64,000 bases of DNA from Sphingobium sp. KCTC 72723 (GTDB taxonomy: Bacteria > Pseudomonadota > Alphaproteobacteria > Sphingomonadales > Sphingomonadaceae): assembly GCF_014280435.1 (NCBI RefSeq), contig NZ_CP060388.1:124001-188000 (forward strand), in the 5' to 3' direction. This document shows positions 23,924 through 33,507 of this stretch, piece after piece; positions within the stretch are counted from its first letter, which is position 1, and each line of letters opens with the position of its first letter. The notes beneath the pieces were generated by a model that did not search any database, was not told the DNA's origin, and saw only the letters and a list, made by a program, of their open reading frames with translations. Both the position numbers and the translations under genes were made by a program.

Positions 23924-26293
23924 ATGGACGATTTACTTCAGGAATTCATATCCGAGACTCAGGAAACGCTGGAGGCACTGGCGGGGGAGGTCGTGGCGTG
24001 GGAAACCGATCCGACCGACCGCGACCGGCTCGACGCGATCTTCCGCTTCTTTCACACGGTCAAGGGCAGCTGTGGCTTCCTGAACCTGCCCCGGTTCGAA
24101 CGATTGAGCCACGCGGCCGAAGATGTGCTGTCGGACATTCGCGCTGGCAAGAAAGTGGCCGATCCTGCAACGGTCAGCGCGGTGCTGGGCCTGATGGACC
24201 GGATCGGCGAATTGGCCGAAGCGGTCGCTGTCGGCGCGGCATTGCCGCATGAGAATGACGATTATCTGATCGCGGCGCTGACAGCGCAGCCCGAACAGCC
24301 GGTGCAGGCCGAAGCCAGCGCCGCGCCAGTCGCTGCCCCGCGACAGGGCGGCCAGTCGGGACCGCGCACGATCCGCCTGCCCCTCAGCCTGATCGACCAG
24401 TTGATGAACGGCGTGTCGGACATGGTGCTGGCGCGCAACGAATTGTCGCGCAAATTGCGTGAGCGTTCGGTGGACGCCGAACTGGACACAGTGTTCGAGC
24501 GGCTTTCCACCTGCGTCGCGGATATGCGCGATGTCATTTCCAAGACGCGGATGCAGCGCGTCGACCGGCTGTTCGCCGCAATTCCGCGCATGGTACGCGA
24601 TCTTGGCCGTGACCTCGGCAAGCAGATCGACCTGACGCTCGAAGGCGGCGACGTGGAGATGGACCGGGAAATGGTGGAGATGGTCGTCGACCCGCTCACC
24701 CATATCGTCCGCAACAGCATCGACCATGGGATTGAAACCCCCGAAGCCCGCCGGGCAGTCGGCAAGCCGGAAATCGGCAAGCTGCGGCTGGAAGCGCGCC
24801 AGTCTGGCAACCAGATCGTCATTGCGATCAGCGACGATGGCGCAGGCATCAATAGCGCGCGGCTGGTGGAAAAGGCGATCGGTGCCGGGCGGCTGACGCC
24901 TGAAGCAGCGGCGCGGATGACCGATCAGGAGAAGCTCGACCTCATCTTTCACCCCGGCCTGTCGACGGCAAATGCAGTGACGGCGATTTCCGGGCGCGGC
25001 GTGGGCATGGACGTGGTTCGCGCCAATGTGGAGCGGATCGGCGGGGTCATCGCGCTGGACAATCATCCGGGGCAGGGGCTGTGCATCACGTTGCGGGTGC
25101 CGTTGACGCTGACCATCATTCCGGGCCTGATCGTGCGTGCGGGCGGCTTGCACTTCGCCATCCCGCGTTCGGCGGTCGTGGAGATATTGCACGACAATAA
25201 CGACACGCTGCGCATCAGCGCGGTCGGCGGGGCCAAGATCGCCGCCATTCGCGGGATCCGCCATTCGATGATCGATCTGGAAGATGTGCTGGGCATGGCC
25301 ATGCCTGCGCAGTCGGGACCGCGCGCCATCATGGTGGTGCGGTCGGCAACCGGCGTCCCCTTTGCCATGGGCGTGTCGGCCGTGGACAATCATGAGGAAC
25401 TGGTGATCCGTCCCGCGTCGCCGCTGGTGATGGCGACGGGCGTTTATGCCGGCATGACATTGCCCGACAATGGCAAGCCGATGCTGTTGCTGGATGCGGC
25501 GGGGCTGGCCAGTGCGGCCGGCCTGACCAACATCATAGACGATCGCGCAGCCAAGGCGCTGGAGGAACAAGCCGATGCGCAGAGCGGCGTCGAAATGGTC
25601 GCTGCGCTGCGGTTCGAGGAATGTTCGGGCGAACGCCGCCTGCTCAAGCTGTCGTTGATCGAACGGGTCGAGGATATCGACGTGACCCTGTTCGGCCGGT
25701 CGGGCGGTCGCGCCTTCGTGCGGCTGGACGGGCGGCTGGTGCCGGTGGCCAATGGCCTGTCGAATTTCGATGGCGCAAAGGTTTCGGCCCTGCGCCTGCG
25801 CGATGGTCAGCGCGAAGCCTGCTATCCGGTCGCCGCAGTGCTGGACATCGTCCAGATGCCGATGGTGCCGGACATGGTGGCTATGCACGGCATATTGAGC
25901 GGCGTTGCGGTCATCGATGGCGAACATCTGGAAGTCGTCAATCCTTTCGCCCTGTTCGCCGGGCTGCCTGACGATGCGATCGTGGAGCGGGCGCGCGGCC
26001 GGTGCGTGCTGGCAGATGGTGACGATGGCTGGACGCGCGAGATATTGGCGCCGTTGCTGCGGCAGGCGGGGCATGAAGTGGTGCTGGGCCTGCCCGGTGA
26101 TGCAGCAGTGGATCCGGGCGACGTGGTGCTATGCACCGGCGCAGATGCCGCGCAGGCCGCCGGGATCATGGCCGATCTGGTCGGTTGCCGGGTCGTCCAC
26201 CTGCGCGCGTCGCCGCGCGCCACCGGGCCGCAGGATGGCAGCATCTATCGTTACGATCAGGACGCGCTGATGGCAGCGATCGGACGGGGATAG
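23924..26293 (+). CDS. cheA: chemotaxis histidine kinase CheA
   Basis: 789 residues from ATG 23924 (MDDLLQEF, with GGTGGA upstream); ATG 23888 would add 12 residues. Domains: HPt (1-110) with phospho-accepting His44 in FFHTVKGSC; a short linker without a clear CheY-binding P2 domain; dimerisation and HATPase with HIVRNSIDHG (N box), DDGAGI (G1) and GRGVGMDVV (G2); CheW-like domain; then about 200 further residues with a second CheW-like stretch and a degenerate receiver-like tail lacking an obvious phospho-Asp. It autophosphorylates and passes phosphate to CheY and CheB. First gene of cheA-W-Y-B-R. Confidence 0.93.
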   Translation: MDDLLQEFISETQETLEALAGEVVAWETDPTDRDRLDAIFRFFHTVKGSCGFLNLPRFERLSHAAEDVLSDIRAGKKVADPATVSAVLGLMDRIGELAEAVAVGAALPHENDDYLIAALTAQPEQPVQAEASAAPVAAPRQGGQSGPRTIRLPLSLIDQLMNGVSDMVLARNELSRKLRERSVDAELDTVFERLSTCVADMRDVISKTRMQRVDRLFAAIPRMVRDLGRDLGKQIDLTLEGGDVEMDREMVEMVVDPLTHIVRNSIDHGIETPEARRAVGKPEIGKLRLEARQSGNQIVIAISDDGAGINSARLVEKAIGAGRLTPEAAARMTDQEKLDLIFHPGLSTANAVTAISGRGVGMDVVRANVERIGGVIALDNHPGQGLCITLRVPLTLTIIPGLIVRAGGLHFAIPRSAVVEILHDNNDTLRISAVGGAKIAAIRGIRHSMIDLEDVLGMAMPAQSGPRAIMVVRSATGVPFAMGVSAVDNHEELVIRPASPLVMATGVYAGMTLPDNGKPMLLLDAAGLASAAGLTNIIDDRAAKALEEQADAQSGVEMVAALRFEECSGERRLLKLSLIERVEDIDVTLFGRSGGRAFVRLDGRLVPVANGLSNFDGAKVSALRLRDGQREACYPVAAVLDIVQMPMVPDMVAMHGILSGVAVIDGEHLEVVNPFALFAGLPDDAIVERARGRCVLADGDDGWTREILAPLLRQAGHEVVLGLPGDAAVDPGDVVLCTGADAAQAAGIMADLVGCRVVHLRASPRATGPQDGSIYRYDQDALMAAIGRG

Positions 26294-26297
26294 GATC

Positions 26298-26735
26298 ATG
26301 GACAGACTATATCTTTTCGCAACGCTGGCCGACACGCGCATCGCCGTGGAAACGGGCGAGGTGGAGGCCGTCGTGAAGCTGACCGATGTGTCGCCGGTGC
26401 CGGGCATGGGCGCGCATGTCGCGGGCCTTTCCGCCCTGCGCAGCCGGGTGCTGACCATCATCGATGTCGCGGCGTTGATCCATGGCGTGCCGACTGCGCC
26501 CGAACGGCGCGGCCTGGCGATCATCGCCAATATCAGCGGCCACAGCTATGGCCTGATGGTCGATGGCGTAACGGACATATGTCGCGTGCCGGAGGGTGAA
26601 CTGCCCCTGCGCGGTCAGCTGGACGCGGTCTGGGCGCCCTATGCGCGCGCCATTGTCGAGCATGACGGCCAGCCCTGGCTGCTGGTGTCGCTCGCTGGTT
26701 TCATCGAAGGAGGCGGCCTGGCGCAGGCCGCCTGA
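26298..26735 (+). CDS. cheW: chemotaxis coupling protein CheW
   Basis: 145 residues, four bases after cheA. CheW fold with AVVKLTDVSPVPGMGAHVAGLSALR (written in part) and VLTIIDVAALIHG, followed by GLMVDGVTDICRVPEGEL. It links chemoreceptor signalling domains to CheA. The N-terminus is shorter than in enteric CheW but the two beta-barrel halves are complete. Confidence 0.88.
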   Translation: MDRLYLFATLADTRIAVETGEVEAVVKLTDVSPVPGMGAHVAGLSALRSRVLTIIDVAALIHGVPTAPERRGLAIIANISGHSYGLMVDGVTDICRVPEGELPLRGQLDAVWAPYARAIVEHDGQPWLLVSLAGFIEGGGLAQAA

Positions 26736-26849
26736 TAAATCGTCATTATCGAACAGAAAAACCGGCGCGTTTACCAATTGCTTGGCTTTGCCGGCTATGC
26801 TGATCATCCGGCCCATTGAACCGGGACGTATAAAATAAAGGGACGCTTC

Positions 26850-27215
26850 ATGAAGAATTGCCTGGTCGTCGACGATTCGAAGGTCATCCGCAAGGTGGCT
26901 CGCCACATTCTGGAATCACTCGACCTGACCGTCAGCGAAGCGGTGGACGGGCAGGATGCCCTGACCCAGTGCGAGGCTTCCGCCCCGGACGTGGTCCTGC
27001 TCGACTGGAACATGCCGGTCATGAGCGGGATGGAGTTTCTCCAGGCGCTGTCGAGCGCGAAGATGGCGGCGCGGCCCAAGATCATTTTCTGCACCACCGA
27101 AAACGGCATCAGCCATATCAAGGCAGCGGTCGAGGCCGGGGCGGACGAATATGTGATGAAGCCGTTCGATCGTGAAACGCTGGAAAGCAAACTGGCGATC
27201 GTCGGCGTCATCTAG
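26850..27215 (+). CDS. cheY: chemotaxis response regulator CheY
   Basis: 121 residues, single receiver domain. Acidic pair D8-D9, phospho-acceptor D52 in VVLLDWNMP, switch Thr in FCTTEN and Lys in VMKPFD are all present. ATG 26850 follows AAAGGGACG. A 114-base gap after cheW means it may have its own promoter. When phosphorylated by CheA it should bind the flagellar switch or another motility output. Confidence 0.92.
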   Translation: MKNCLVVDDSKVIRKVARHILESLDLTVSEAVDGQDALTQCEASAPDVVLLDWNMPVMSGMEFLQALSSAKMAARPKIIFCTTENGISHIKAAVEAGADEYVMKPFDRETLESKLAIVGVI

Positions 27216-27288
27216 CCGGGCGGCCTGCCTGCCCTGTTCAAGGAGTATTCCCAGCCTTCCCTTCATCTTTCGTGCGGAAAGACCCGTG

Positions 27289-28371
27289 ATGACCGTCAAC
27301 ATGCCGATCATGACCAGTGACAGGAGCGCGCGCACGCAGGTGCGCACTTTGGTTGTGGACGATTCGGTCGTCGTGCGAACCGTGATCGAGCGTATCCTGA
27401 ACGCCGATCCGGCCTATGCCGTGGTCCATAAGGCCAGCAATGCCGAACAGGCGCTGGGCTATGTCGCCGACAATGATGTCGATCTGGTGCTGTTGGACAT
27501 CGAATTGCCGGGGCAGAGCGGGCTGGCCGCGCTGCCCGCCATTCTGCGCGCCAACGGGCAGGTGAAGGTCGCGATCCTTTCGGGCAAGTGCGAGGAAGGC
27601 AGCGCGGCGGCGATCGAGGCGCTGGCGCTGGGCGCAAGCGACATCGTGTCGAAGCCGGGCAGCGGCAGTTTCGGCGAAAATTTCCCCCAGGCACTGATCG
27701 AACGGCTCAACCGGCTGTTTGCCGACAGGCCCGCGCCGCAGGCACCATCGCGCCCGGCGATGCCGCCGGTGGTACAGCCTGCCGCGCAACCGATCGCGTG
27801 CCTGGGCATTGGCGCATCGACGGGCGGCATTCATGCGCTGGCGCAGCTTTTTGCGGGCCTTGCCGCACCGCTGGGCGTGCCGGTGTTGCTGACCCAGCAT
27901 CTGCCGGCAAGCTTCACTGTCTATTTCGCGCAACAACTGGCGCGGATGACCAGCCTGAAAGTGCATGTCGCGCAAACCGGCGATACGCTGATGCCCGATA
28001 CCGTCTATGTCGCGCCGGGTGACGCCAATCTGATATTGCGGCGGGGATTGCACGGGCGGGTGACGATCATCTTAAACTCCGAACGCACGCCTGCGGGCAA
28101 TTTGCCCGGTGTCGATCCGATGTTCGCCAGCATGGCCGACGTCTATGGCGCGGGTGCCGCCGGGGTCGTGCTGACCGGCATGGGGCGCGACGGGACCGTG
28201 GGAGCGCGCGACATCGTGGCCGCTGGCGGCTGGATCGTGGCGCAGGATGAAGCGAGCAGCGTGGTGTGGGGAATGCCGGGATCGGTCGCGGGGGCAGGGT
28301 TGACCTGCGCCGTGATGGAACCGCAGGCGATCATGGATTTCGTCGCAAGACGCGGGAAGGTTTTTGTTTGA
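27289..28371 (+). CDS. cheB: chemotaxis-specific protein-glutamate methylesterase CheB
   Basis: 360 residues from ATG 27289 (GGAAAG upstream); nearby ATGs at 27301 and 27310 are also possible. Receiver domain at residues about 18-140 with D24-D25 and phospho-Asp70 (VLLDIELPG). Catalytic domain after a Pro/Ala linker: GIGASTGGIHAL (Ser), LTQHLPASF (His) and TGMGRDGTVGA (Asp) form the triad. It removes methyl groups from and deamidates chemoreceptors. Its stop overlaps the cheR start (TGATG). Confidence 0.92.
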   Translation: MTVNMPIMTSDRSARTQVRTLVVDDSVVVRTVIERILNADPAYAVVHKASNAEQALGYVADNDVDLVLLDIELPGQSGLAALPAILRANGQVKVAILSGKCEEGSAAAIEALALGASDIVSKPGSGSFGENFPQALIERLNRLFADRPAPQAPSRPAMPPVVQPAAQPIACLGIGASTGGIHALAQLFAGLAAPLGVPVLLTQHLPASFTVYFAQQLARMTSLKVHVAQTGDTLMPDTVYVAPGDANLILRRGLHGRVTIILNSERTPAGNLPGVDPMFASMADVYGAGAAGVVLTGMGRDGTVGARDIVAAGGWIVAQDEASSVVWGMPGSVAGAGLTCAVMEPQAIMDFVARRGKVFV

Positions 28372-29252
28372 TGGTCATGCCGCCGCCCTCCGCTTCTGCT
28401 GCGTTTCAGGGGGCCGCGCGCGTCCTGTCGGGCCTGCTGGAAGCGCGCACCGGGCAGATATTGTCGGAAGGGCGCGCATGGCGGATGGAAACCGCGCTGC
28501 GCCCGGTCATGCGGACCCATGGCCTGACCGACATGGACGAACTGGCCGCCCGTTTGCTGCGCAAGGGGGATACGGGGCTGGAAGCCGATGTGGTCAACGC
28601 GCTGCTCAACAATGAAAGCAGCTTCTTTCGCGACCTCCAGATTTTCGACATGATTCACCGCCAGATCCTGCCCGCCATCCACGCCGATCGGCCGGATCGG
28701 ACGCTGCGGATCTGGAGCGCAGGCTGTTCGACGGGGCAGGAGGCCTATTCGCTGGCGATCCGCCTGCGTAACGACGCCGCGCGCTGGAGCGGGTGGCGGA
28801 TCGAGATATTGGCGACCGACATTTCCACCGCCGCGATCGAGCAGGCGCGATCGGGCATATTTTCGCAGATGGACGTACAGCGCGGCCTGGGCGTCGGCGA
28901 CCTCATCAAATGGTTCGAACCTGCGGGGGAAGATTGGCGGGCCAGCCCCGAACTGCGCCGGATGATCGATTTCCGCCACGATAATCTGTTCGATGCCAAG
29001 GCGCCGAGCGGTGCCTACGACCTGCTGCTATGCCGCAACGTGCTGCTCTACTTCACGCCGGAACGGCGGCAGGCGGTGTTGCAATTGCTGGGTCGGCACA
29101 GCCATGCCCGGTCGATATTGCTGCTGGGCGCGGGCGAAACCGTGATTGGCCATGGCGATGATTTCACCGCCCATCCCGATTTCCGCGGCGGCTATGCGCG
29201 GCAGGCGGCCGTGCCGGACGGGACGATGGGCCGGGTGCGGCGCGCGGGGTAA
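28371..29252 (+). CDS. cheR: chemoreceptor methyltransferase CheR
   Basis: 293 residues from ATG 28371, coupled to cheB. N-terminal helical domain, then the SAM-binding methyltransferase: NNESSFFRD, WSAGCSTGQEAYSLAI, ATDISTAAIEQAR and LLLCRNVLLYF are the standard CheR blocks. It methylates glutamates of chemoreceptors. Last gene of the che run. The one receptor in this window (31969) has no CheR-docking pentapeptide at its C-terminus. Confidence 0.92.
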   Translation: MVMPPPSASAAFQGAARVLSGLLEARTGQILSEGRAWRMETALRPVMRTHGLTDMDELAARLLRKGDTGLEADVVNALLNNESSFFRDLQIFDMIHRQILPAIHADRPDRTLRIWSAGCSTGQEAYSLAIRLRNDAARWSGWRIEILATDISTAAIEQARSGIFSQMDVQRGLGVGDLIKWFEPAGEDWRASPELRRMIDFRHDNLFDAKAPSGAYDLLLCRNVLLYFTPERRQAVLQLLGRHSHARSILLLGAGETVIGHGDDFTAHPDFRGGYARQAAVPDGTMGRVRRAG

Positions 29253-29372
29253 CTGCGCAACGCGCTTGATTGCCGTGCGGCTCTGCGTCATTGTCCCTGT
29301 CAACGTGGCTTCTGGTGAAGCTGGCCGTAAAGGACGCAATGCGTTGGATGCTCTGGTAACTGGCCTTTCCCG

Positions 29373-30071
29373 ATGACCGACATGCCGATGATCGAAACGC
29401 CGTCGCCCAATTTCGATGAGCGCAGCCTGCCCATCACCATGCTGGTGCTGCACTATACCGGGATGCCGGATGCTGCGAGCGCGATCAACTGGCTGGCCAA
29501 TCCCGAATCCAAAGTGTCGGCCCATTATGTCGTGACCGAAGATGGCCAGATCATCCGCATGGTCGATGAAGCCAAGCGGGCGTGGCACGCGGGCCGATCG
29601 CACTGGCGCGGGATGGACGACATCAACAGCGCCAGCATCGGCATAGAGATCGTCAATCCGGGGCATGAATGGGGCTATCGCCCTTTCCCCGAAGCGCAGA
29701 TGGGGTCGTTGATCCCGCTGGTCCATGCCATCGTCCAGCGCCATGGCATCACGCGCGGCAATATCGTCGGCCACAGCGACATTGCGCCCGCGCGCAAGCA
29801 GGATCCGGGCGAGCTGTTCCCCTGGGCGCAACTGGCGCGGTTGCGGCTGGCGCTGCCGCGCCCGACCAAGAATCTGATGGACCCGCACTGGACCGACAGC
29901 GGCTTCATGCTGGCGCTGGAACGCTTTGGCTATGACATTGCCGATCCGCAGGCCGCGGTGGTCGCATTCCAGCGTCGCTTCCGTCCAGAAGTAATCGACG
30001 GGGTGATTTGTGGCGAATGTCGCGCCATCCTGCTCGCGCTGTTGCTGCCCAAGCCCAGGGGCGATGAATAA
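29373..30071 (+). CDS. N-acetylmuramoyl-L-alanine amidase (AmpD type)
   Basis: 232 residues. Amidase_2 domain: zinc ligand in VLHYTGM, AHYVVTEDGQI, the central IGIEIVNPGHEWGY, and the C-terminal ligands in VGHSDIAPARKQDPGELF. A peptidoglycan-binding_1-like helical domain follows (GYDIADPQAAVVAFQRRFRP). No signal peptide is visible, as in cytoplasmic AmpD, which cleaves anhydro-muropeptides during cell-wall recycling. It immediately precedes the RNase P RNA gene. Confidence 0.9.
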   Translation: MTDMPMIETPSPNFDERSLPITMLVLHYTGMPDAASAINWLANPESKVSAHYVVTEDGQIIRMVDEAKRAWHAGRSHWRGMDDINSASIGIEIVNPGHEWGYRPFPEAQMGSLIPLVHAIVQRHGITRGNIVGHSDIAPARKQDPGELFPWAQLARLRLALPRPTKNLMDPHWTDSGFMLALERFGYDIADPQAAVVAFQRRFRPEVIDGVICGECRAILLALLLPKPRGDE

Positions 30072-30112
30072 GTGGGGTGACTCATGGCCGCCAAGCCGAT
30101 AGAGGCGAGCGC

Positions 30113-30521
30113 GCCAGAGGGCCGGGCGGCCGCGGCGTGGCGGGTAACTTCCACGGCGAGGAAAGTCCGGGCTCCACGAAATGACGGTGCCGGTTAACGA
30201 CCGGCTGGAGCGATCCAAGGGACAGTGCAACAGAAAGCAGGTCGCCTCAGTCTTTTAGACTAAGCCTTCGGGCGGGCGAAATTGAAAGGGTGCGGTAAGA
30301 GCGCACCGCGTCTGCGGCAACGCAAGGCGGCACGGTAAACCCCACCGGGAGCAAGACCGAATAGGGACGGCGCGCGATGTCAAAATCGCTAGGCCAGTTT
30401 CGGCTGAGATCGTCCGGGTTGGTTGCTTGAGGAACGGAGCAATCCGTTCCCTAGAGGAATGGTCGCCTATCCTTCGACGCAGGTCGCGGGTGGACAGAAC
30501 CCGGCTTACAGGCCCTCTGGC
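30113..30521 (+). ncRNA. rnpB: RNase P RNA, bacterial class A
   Basis: The diagnostic core GAGGAAAGTCCGGGCTCC is at about 30159-30176, with further conserved pieces ACAGAAAGCAGG, GTAAACCCCACCGGGAGCAA, GACCGAATAGGGACG and the 3' GACAGAACCCGGCTTA. The ends are set by helix P1: GCCAGAGGGCC (30113-30123) pairs perfectly with GGCCCTCTGGC (30511-30521). It is the catalytic RNA that matures tRNA 5' ends. Ends are estimated to within a few bases. Confidence 0.95.
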
Positions 30522-30531
30522 ATTTATTTGA

Positions 30532-30660
30532 GATATTTTGCCGCACCGGCCCGCCCCCCCCCACCCGGCCACCCACAGAATATCCTGAACGGATGGCCGG
30601 GCGGGGGGGGGGCGGTGCGGACTGCAAAATCTGCTCTTTCGCGCATTTCCCAACAGGCTC
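30532..30660. repeat. long GC palindrome (CCGCACC family, full copy)
   Basis: Arms CCGCACCGGCCCGCC... (30541-30572) and TGGCCGGGCGGG...CGGTGCGG (30594-30620) are near-complementary around a 21-base loop, with outer ATTTTG/CAAAAT steps. It includes a run of nine Cs and one of ten Gs. It lies directly downstream of rnpB and shares its arms with the element at 54061. It also contains AACAGGCTCT, as that element does. Confidence 0.75.
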
Positions 30661-30717
30661 TCAGCAAATATTGCAGGTGGGGTGGCTTTCCGCCCGCACC
30701 TTCCCTAATTCGGAACC

Positions 30718-31266
30718 ATGGCACGAAACAGCCGATCCAATGACTGGGGCTTTCCCCGCTGGCGCGCCTATGGTGCATCGCGTGAGGCGCAGCGCGTCCG
30801 CATGTGCGACCGCTTTGGTTGCGACCAGCCGGGCGACTGCCCCGCGCCCAAATCCCCCAACAGCCCGGAACGCTGGTATTTCTGCCCCGATCATGCGGGC
30901 GAATATAACCGCAACTGGGACTATTTTCAGGGACTGGACCAGGAAGAGCGCGAACAGCGCGAGCGGGACGAGCGACGCGACGCGGGCGGTTATCAGGGCA
31001 GCGCCTATCATAGCTGGGGCGGGCCGGGCGACGGCAGCCGTTCGCGCGACGAAATGCACGCGCTCAAGGCGCTGGAACTGGAAGACGATGCCGATTTCGA
31101 GGCGGTCAAGAAAAGCTGGCGGCGGCTGGCCAAGGAGTTTCACCCCGACGTCAAGCCCGGCGACGCGCAGGCAGCGGTGATGTTTCAGGCGATTCAGGCA
31201 GCCTATGAAGTGTTGCGCACCGCCGAGGAACGGCGGACCTGGAAGCCGCGCGGCGCAGTCGATTGA
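30718..31266 (+). CDS. DnaJ-domain protein
   Basis: 182 residues. A J domain sits at the C-terminus (about residues 117-175) with ALKALELEDDADFEAVKKSWR, HPD in EFHPDVKPGD and QAAYEVLRT. The N-terminal part has a Cys/His cluster (CDRFGCDQPGDC, YFCPDHAGEY) that may bind metal, followed by an Arg/Glu-rich linker. It should stimulate a DnaK-type chaperone through the HPD loop. Such J-proteins with an N-terminal Cys motif are common in alphaproteobacteria, function undefined. Confidence 0.88.
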   Translation: MARNSRSNDWGFPRWRAYGASREAQRVRMCDRFGCDQPGDCPAPKSPNSPERWYFCPDHAGEYNRNWDYFQGLDQEEREQRERDERRDAGGYQGSAYHSWGGPGDGSRSRDEMHALKALELEDDADFEAVKKSWRRLAKEFHPDVKPGDAQAAVMFQAIQAAYEVLRTAEERRTWKPRGAVD

Positions 31267-31276
31267 GGATGGACTG

Positions 31277-31588
31277 TTGAAGGACAGGGTCCGTTCCAAC
31301 TGGCAGAATGCCGTGCTGATATGCCGCAAATGCGAAAAGAAGCTGGACGGTGGCTTCGGTCCGAAAGGGAATGAGCGGCTGGCCAAGGCGCTGCGGCGGC
31401 ATTTGTCGCTGGGCAAGGGGCGCAAGGCAGCGGCGGGCATCGTCGAGGTCAGCTGCCTTGGCGTATGCCCCAAAGGGGCCGTGACCATCGTCAATGGCGC
31501 GCAGAGCCGCGACTGGTTGCTGGTGCAGCCGGGCGCGGATCTGGATGCGCTGGGTCAGGCATTGGGGCTGACTGGCGACACGCCCTAA
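31277..31588 (+). CDS. (2Fe-2S) ferredoxin domain-containing protein
   Basis: 103 residues from TTG 31277, preceded by GAGGATGG; the frame continues upstream into the DnaJ-like gene, so the start is inferred. Thioredoxin-like [2Fe-2S] fold with four cysteines: VLICRKCEKK (two) and VSCLGVCPKGAVTI (two), the spacing of NuoE-type/sucrase-like ferredoxins. Probably an electron carrier. Eleven bases follow the DnaJ-like stop, so the genes are co-transcribed. Confidence 0.75.
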   Translation: MKDRVRSNWQNAVLICRKCEKKLDGGFGPKGNERLAKALRRHLSLGKGRKAAAGIVEVSCLGVCPKGAVTIVNGAQSRDWLLVQPGADLDALGQALGLTGDTP

Positions 31589-31657
31589 GCGGCTCAATCC
31601 ACGCTGCTTTTCAACATCGTTAATCCAATACTTACCAATCTATCCTAATCGGATGGA

Positions 31658-31972
31658 ATGTCTCGATCTTCCTCCTTTCGACGCTGGTTGCCCTTGTTGG
31701 CGCAATCTGTTTTGGTCCTTGTCGGGCTGGTCGGCCTTTATGCCGTTCCACCGGCACAAGGCCGCATGGTGCTGGTGCCGCTATCGGCGCAGGGGCGTGC
31801 GACGCTTGCCGCCGTCGCGATCGACCATGGCGCGCGGCTGGTCGCGGCAGGCCCATGGACGGGTTCCCTGCTGGTCGATGGACAGCGCGACCTGCTGGTC
31901 GGGCCATTGCTGCGCCATGGCGTCATCGCCCTGTCCAGCGCGGCGCGTGGATGCGGGGAGTCCGGTCGATGA
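31658..31972 (+). CDS. small single-pass membrane protein upstream of MCP
   Basis: 104 residues. One N-terminal hydrophobic segment ([18 protein letters not shown]) followed by a short extracytoplasmic domain. No known family. The stop overlaps the ATG of the chemoreceptor gene (ATGA), so it is co-translated with it and may be a partner of that receptor. Confidence 0.6.
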   Translation: MSRSSSFRRWLPLLAQSVLVLVGLVGLYAVPPAQGRMVLVPLSAQGRATLAAVAIDHGARLVAAGPWTGSLLVDGQRDLLVGPLLRHGVIALSSAARGCGESGR

Positions 31973-33501
31973 GTGCCGAAACGAGCCTTACCCGATTGCG
32001 GCTTCAGGGATTGCGGGTGCTGCTGTTTGCCAGTTGGCTGTGGACGCTGATGCTGGGCGTTGCGACGCTGTTGCTGCCCGGCGTGCATGGCGGGCAGGCG
32101 CTGGCGCTGTCGATGCTGGTCAACATCCTGCCGACCCTTATGCTGCTCCAGCAGCGCACCGACATCGTCGCGCGGCTGGCCATGGGGACGCTGGCGGCGG
32201 TGCAGCCTGCCATCGGCCTGTTCCTGCTGTCGGGCCATGCGTGGCAGATGGACGGGCATATGTATTTCTTCGTGGCGCTGGCGGGGCTGGCGCTGCTGTA
32301 TGACTGGCGGCCGATCTGGCTGGGTGCCGGGTTGGTGGCGCTGCATCATCTGGTGCTGAACTTCATCGTGCCGACTTGGGTGTTTCCCGGCGGCAGCGAC
32401 CTGGAACGGGTGGCGATCCATGGTGTCGCCGTCATCCTGCAAGCGGCGGTGCTGAGCTATCTGACCGTGCGTCTGCGTGCGATGTTGCGTGCGCTCGATG
32501 GCCATATCGAACAATCATCCCGTCTGACCGAGCAGGCACAGGCAGGGCGCGGTGCGGCCGAAGCGGCGATGGTGGCGAGTCGCGATGCGGATGCGCGCGA
32601 AGCGGCGCTGCGGCGCACGCAGGAAAAGGATATGGCGCGGATGGCGGCGGACCGGCGTGACGCGACGCTGGCGCTGGTGCGCGAATTTCGCGAATCGGTG
32701 TCGGGCATCGTCGGCGCGGTCGGGGCGGCGACGCATGAACTGGAAGAATCGGCCCAGTTGCTGAACGGTCTGGCCCGGCGGGCCAGCATGGGAACAGGCG
32801 AAACGGTGGCGGCGGCCGAACAATCCTCTGCCAGCGCCGCATTGCTGGCCCGGCGGATCGAGCGTTTGTCCCAGTCGATCACGGCCATCGCGACTGCGGC
32901 CCAGCAGCAGGCGACGCTTGGCGGCGAAGCGCAGCGCGTGTCGAGCGCCGGGCATCTGGCGGTGCAGGACATGGAAGGACGCACTGCGTCGATCACCAGC
33001 TTTGCCGATTCGATCAACGATATTGCGTCCCGTACCAACTTGCTGGCGCTCAACGCCACGATCGAGGCGGCGCGGGCCGGCGATGTCGGACGCGGTTTTG
33101 CCGTGGTCGCGGGAGAGGTCAAGCAATTGGCCAGCCAGACAAGCAGCGCCACGGGCGAAATCCAGTCGCTGGCATGGTCGGCACGGCAGGGCGCGGGCGT
33201 CGCGCGCGAAGCCTTGTCCGATGTGGCGGGGGCCGTCGAACAATTGGCGGACGCGGCCGATGCTATCCAGCGCGCCGCCGCCGATCAGCGCGATGCGACG
33301 GCGGCAATCAACCAGTCGGCGCAGGATACCGCGCGCGATGCGACCGAAATGACGCGCCAGATGGAGGGCGTGGCCGATGTCGCGCGCAACACCGAAAGCC
33401 TGTCGGACCGAGTGTCGAGCGCGGCGACTGGCCTGTCGCGGACGGCGCAGAATCTGCAACGGGCGACCGATCTGTTCGTGGCCCAGCTGGAAGCGGCGTG
33501 A
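31969..33501 (+). CDS. methyl-accepting chemotaxis protein with polytopic membrane sensor
   Basis: 510 residues from ATG 31969, overlapping the small membrane protein gene. The N-terminal 170 residues contain about six membrane helices and no periplasmic domain or HAMP, followed by a coiled coil. The signalling tip is seen in [22 protein letters not shown] (written in part) and [13 protein letters not shown]. This is a membrane-embedded sensor, so it may read membrane-related or intracellular cues. It lies 2.7 kb after cheR, probably feeding the same CheA. No C-terminal CheR-tether pentapeptide. Confidence 0.88.
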   Translation: MSAETSLTRLRLQGLRVLLFASWLWTLMLGVATLLLPGVHGGQALALSMLVNILPTLMLLQQRTDIVARLAMGTLAAVQPAIGLFLLSGHAWQMDGHMYFFVALAGLALLYDWRPIWLGAGLVALHHLVLNFIVPTWVFPGGSDLERVAIHGVAVILQAAVLSYLTVRLRAMLRALDGHIEQSSRLTEQAQAGRGAAEAAMVASRDADAREAALRRTQEKDMARMAADRRDATLALVREFRESVSGIVGAVGAATHELEESAQLLNGLARRASMGTGETVAAAEQSSASAALLARRIERLSQSITAIATAAQQQATLGGEAQRVSSAGHLAVQDMEGRTASITSFADSINDIASRTNLLALNATIEAARAGDVGRGFAVVAGEVKQLASQTSSATGEIQSLAWSARQGAGVAREALSDVAGAVEQLADAADAIQRAAADQRDATAAINQSAQDTARDATEMTRQMEGVADVARNTESLSDRVSSAATGLSRTAQNLQRATDLFVAQLEAA

Positions 33502-33507
33502 GCGCTG

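Noticed and set aside
23933..26074. Long open frame (713 codons) on the minus strand opposite cheA
   Set aside because: Composition is the His/Arg/Gln-rich translation expected antisense to a GC-rich gene; no domain or start signal, while cheA has all its motifs.
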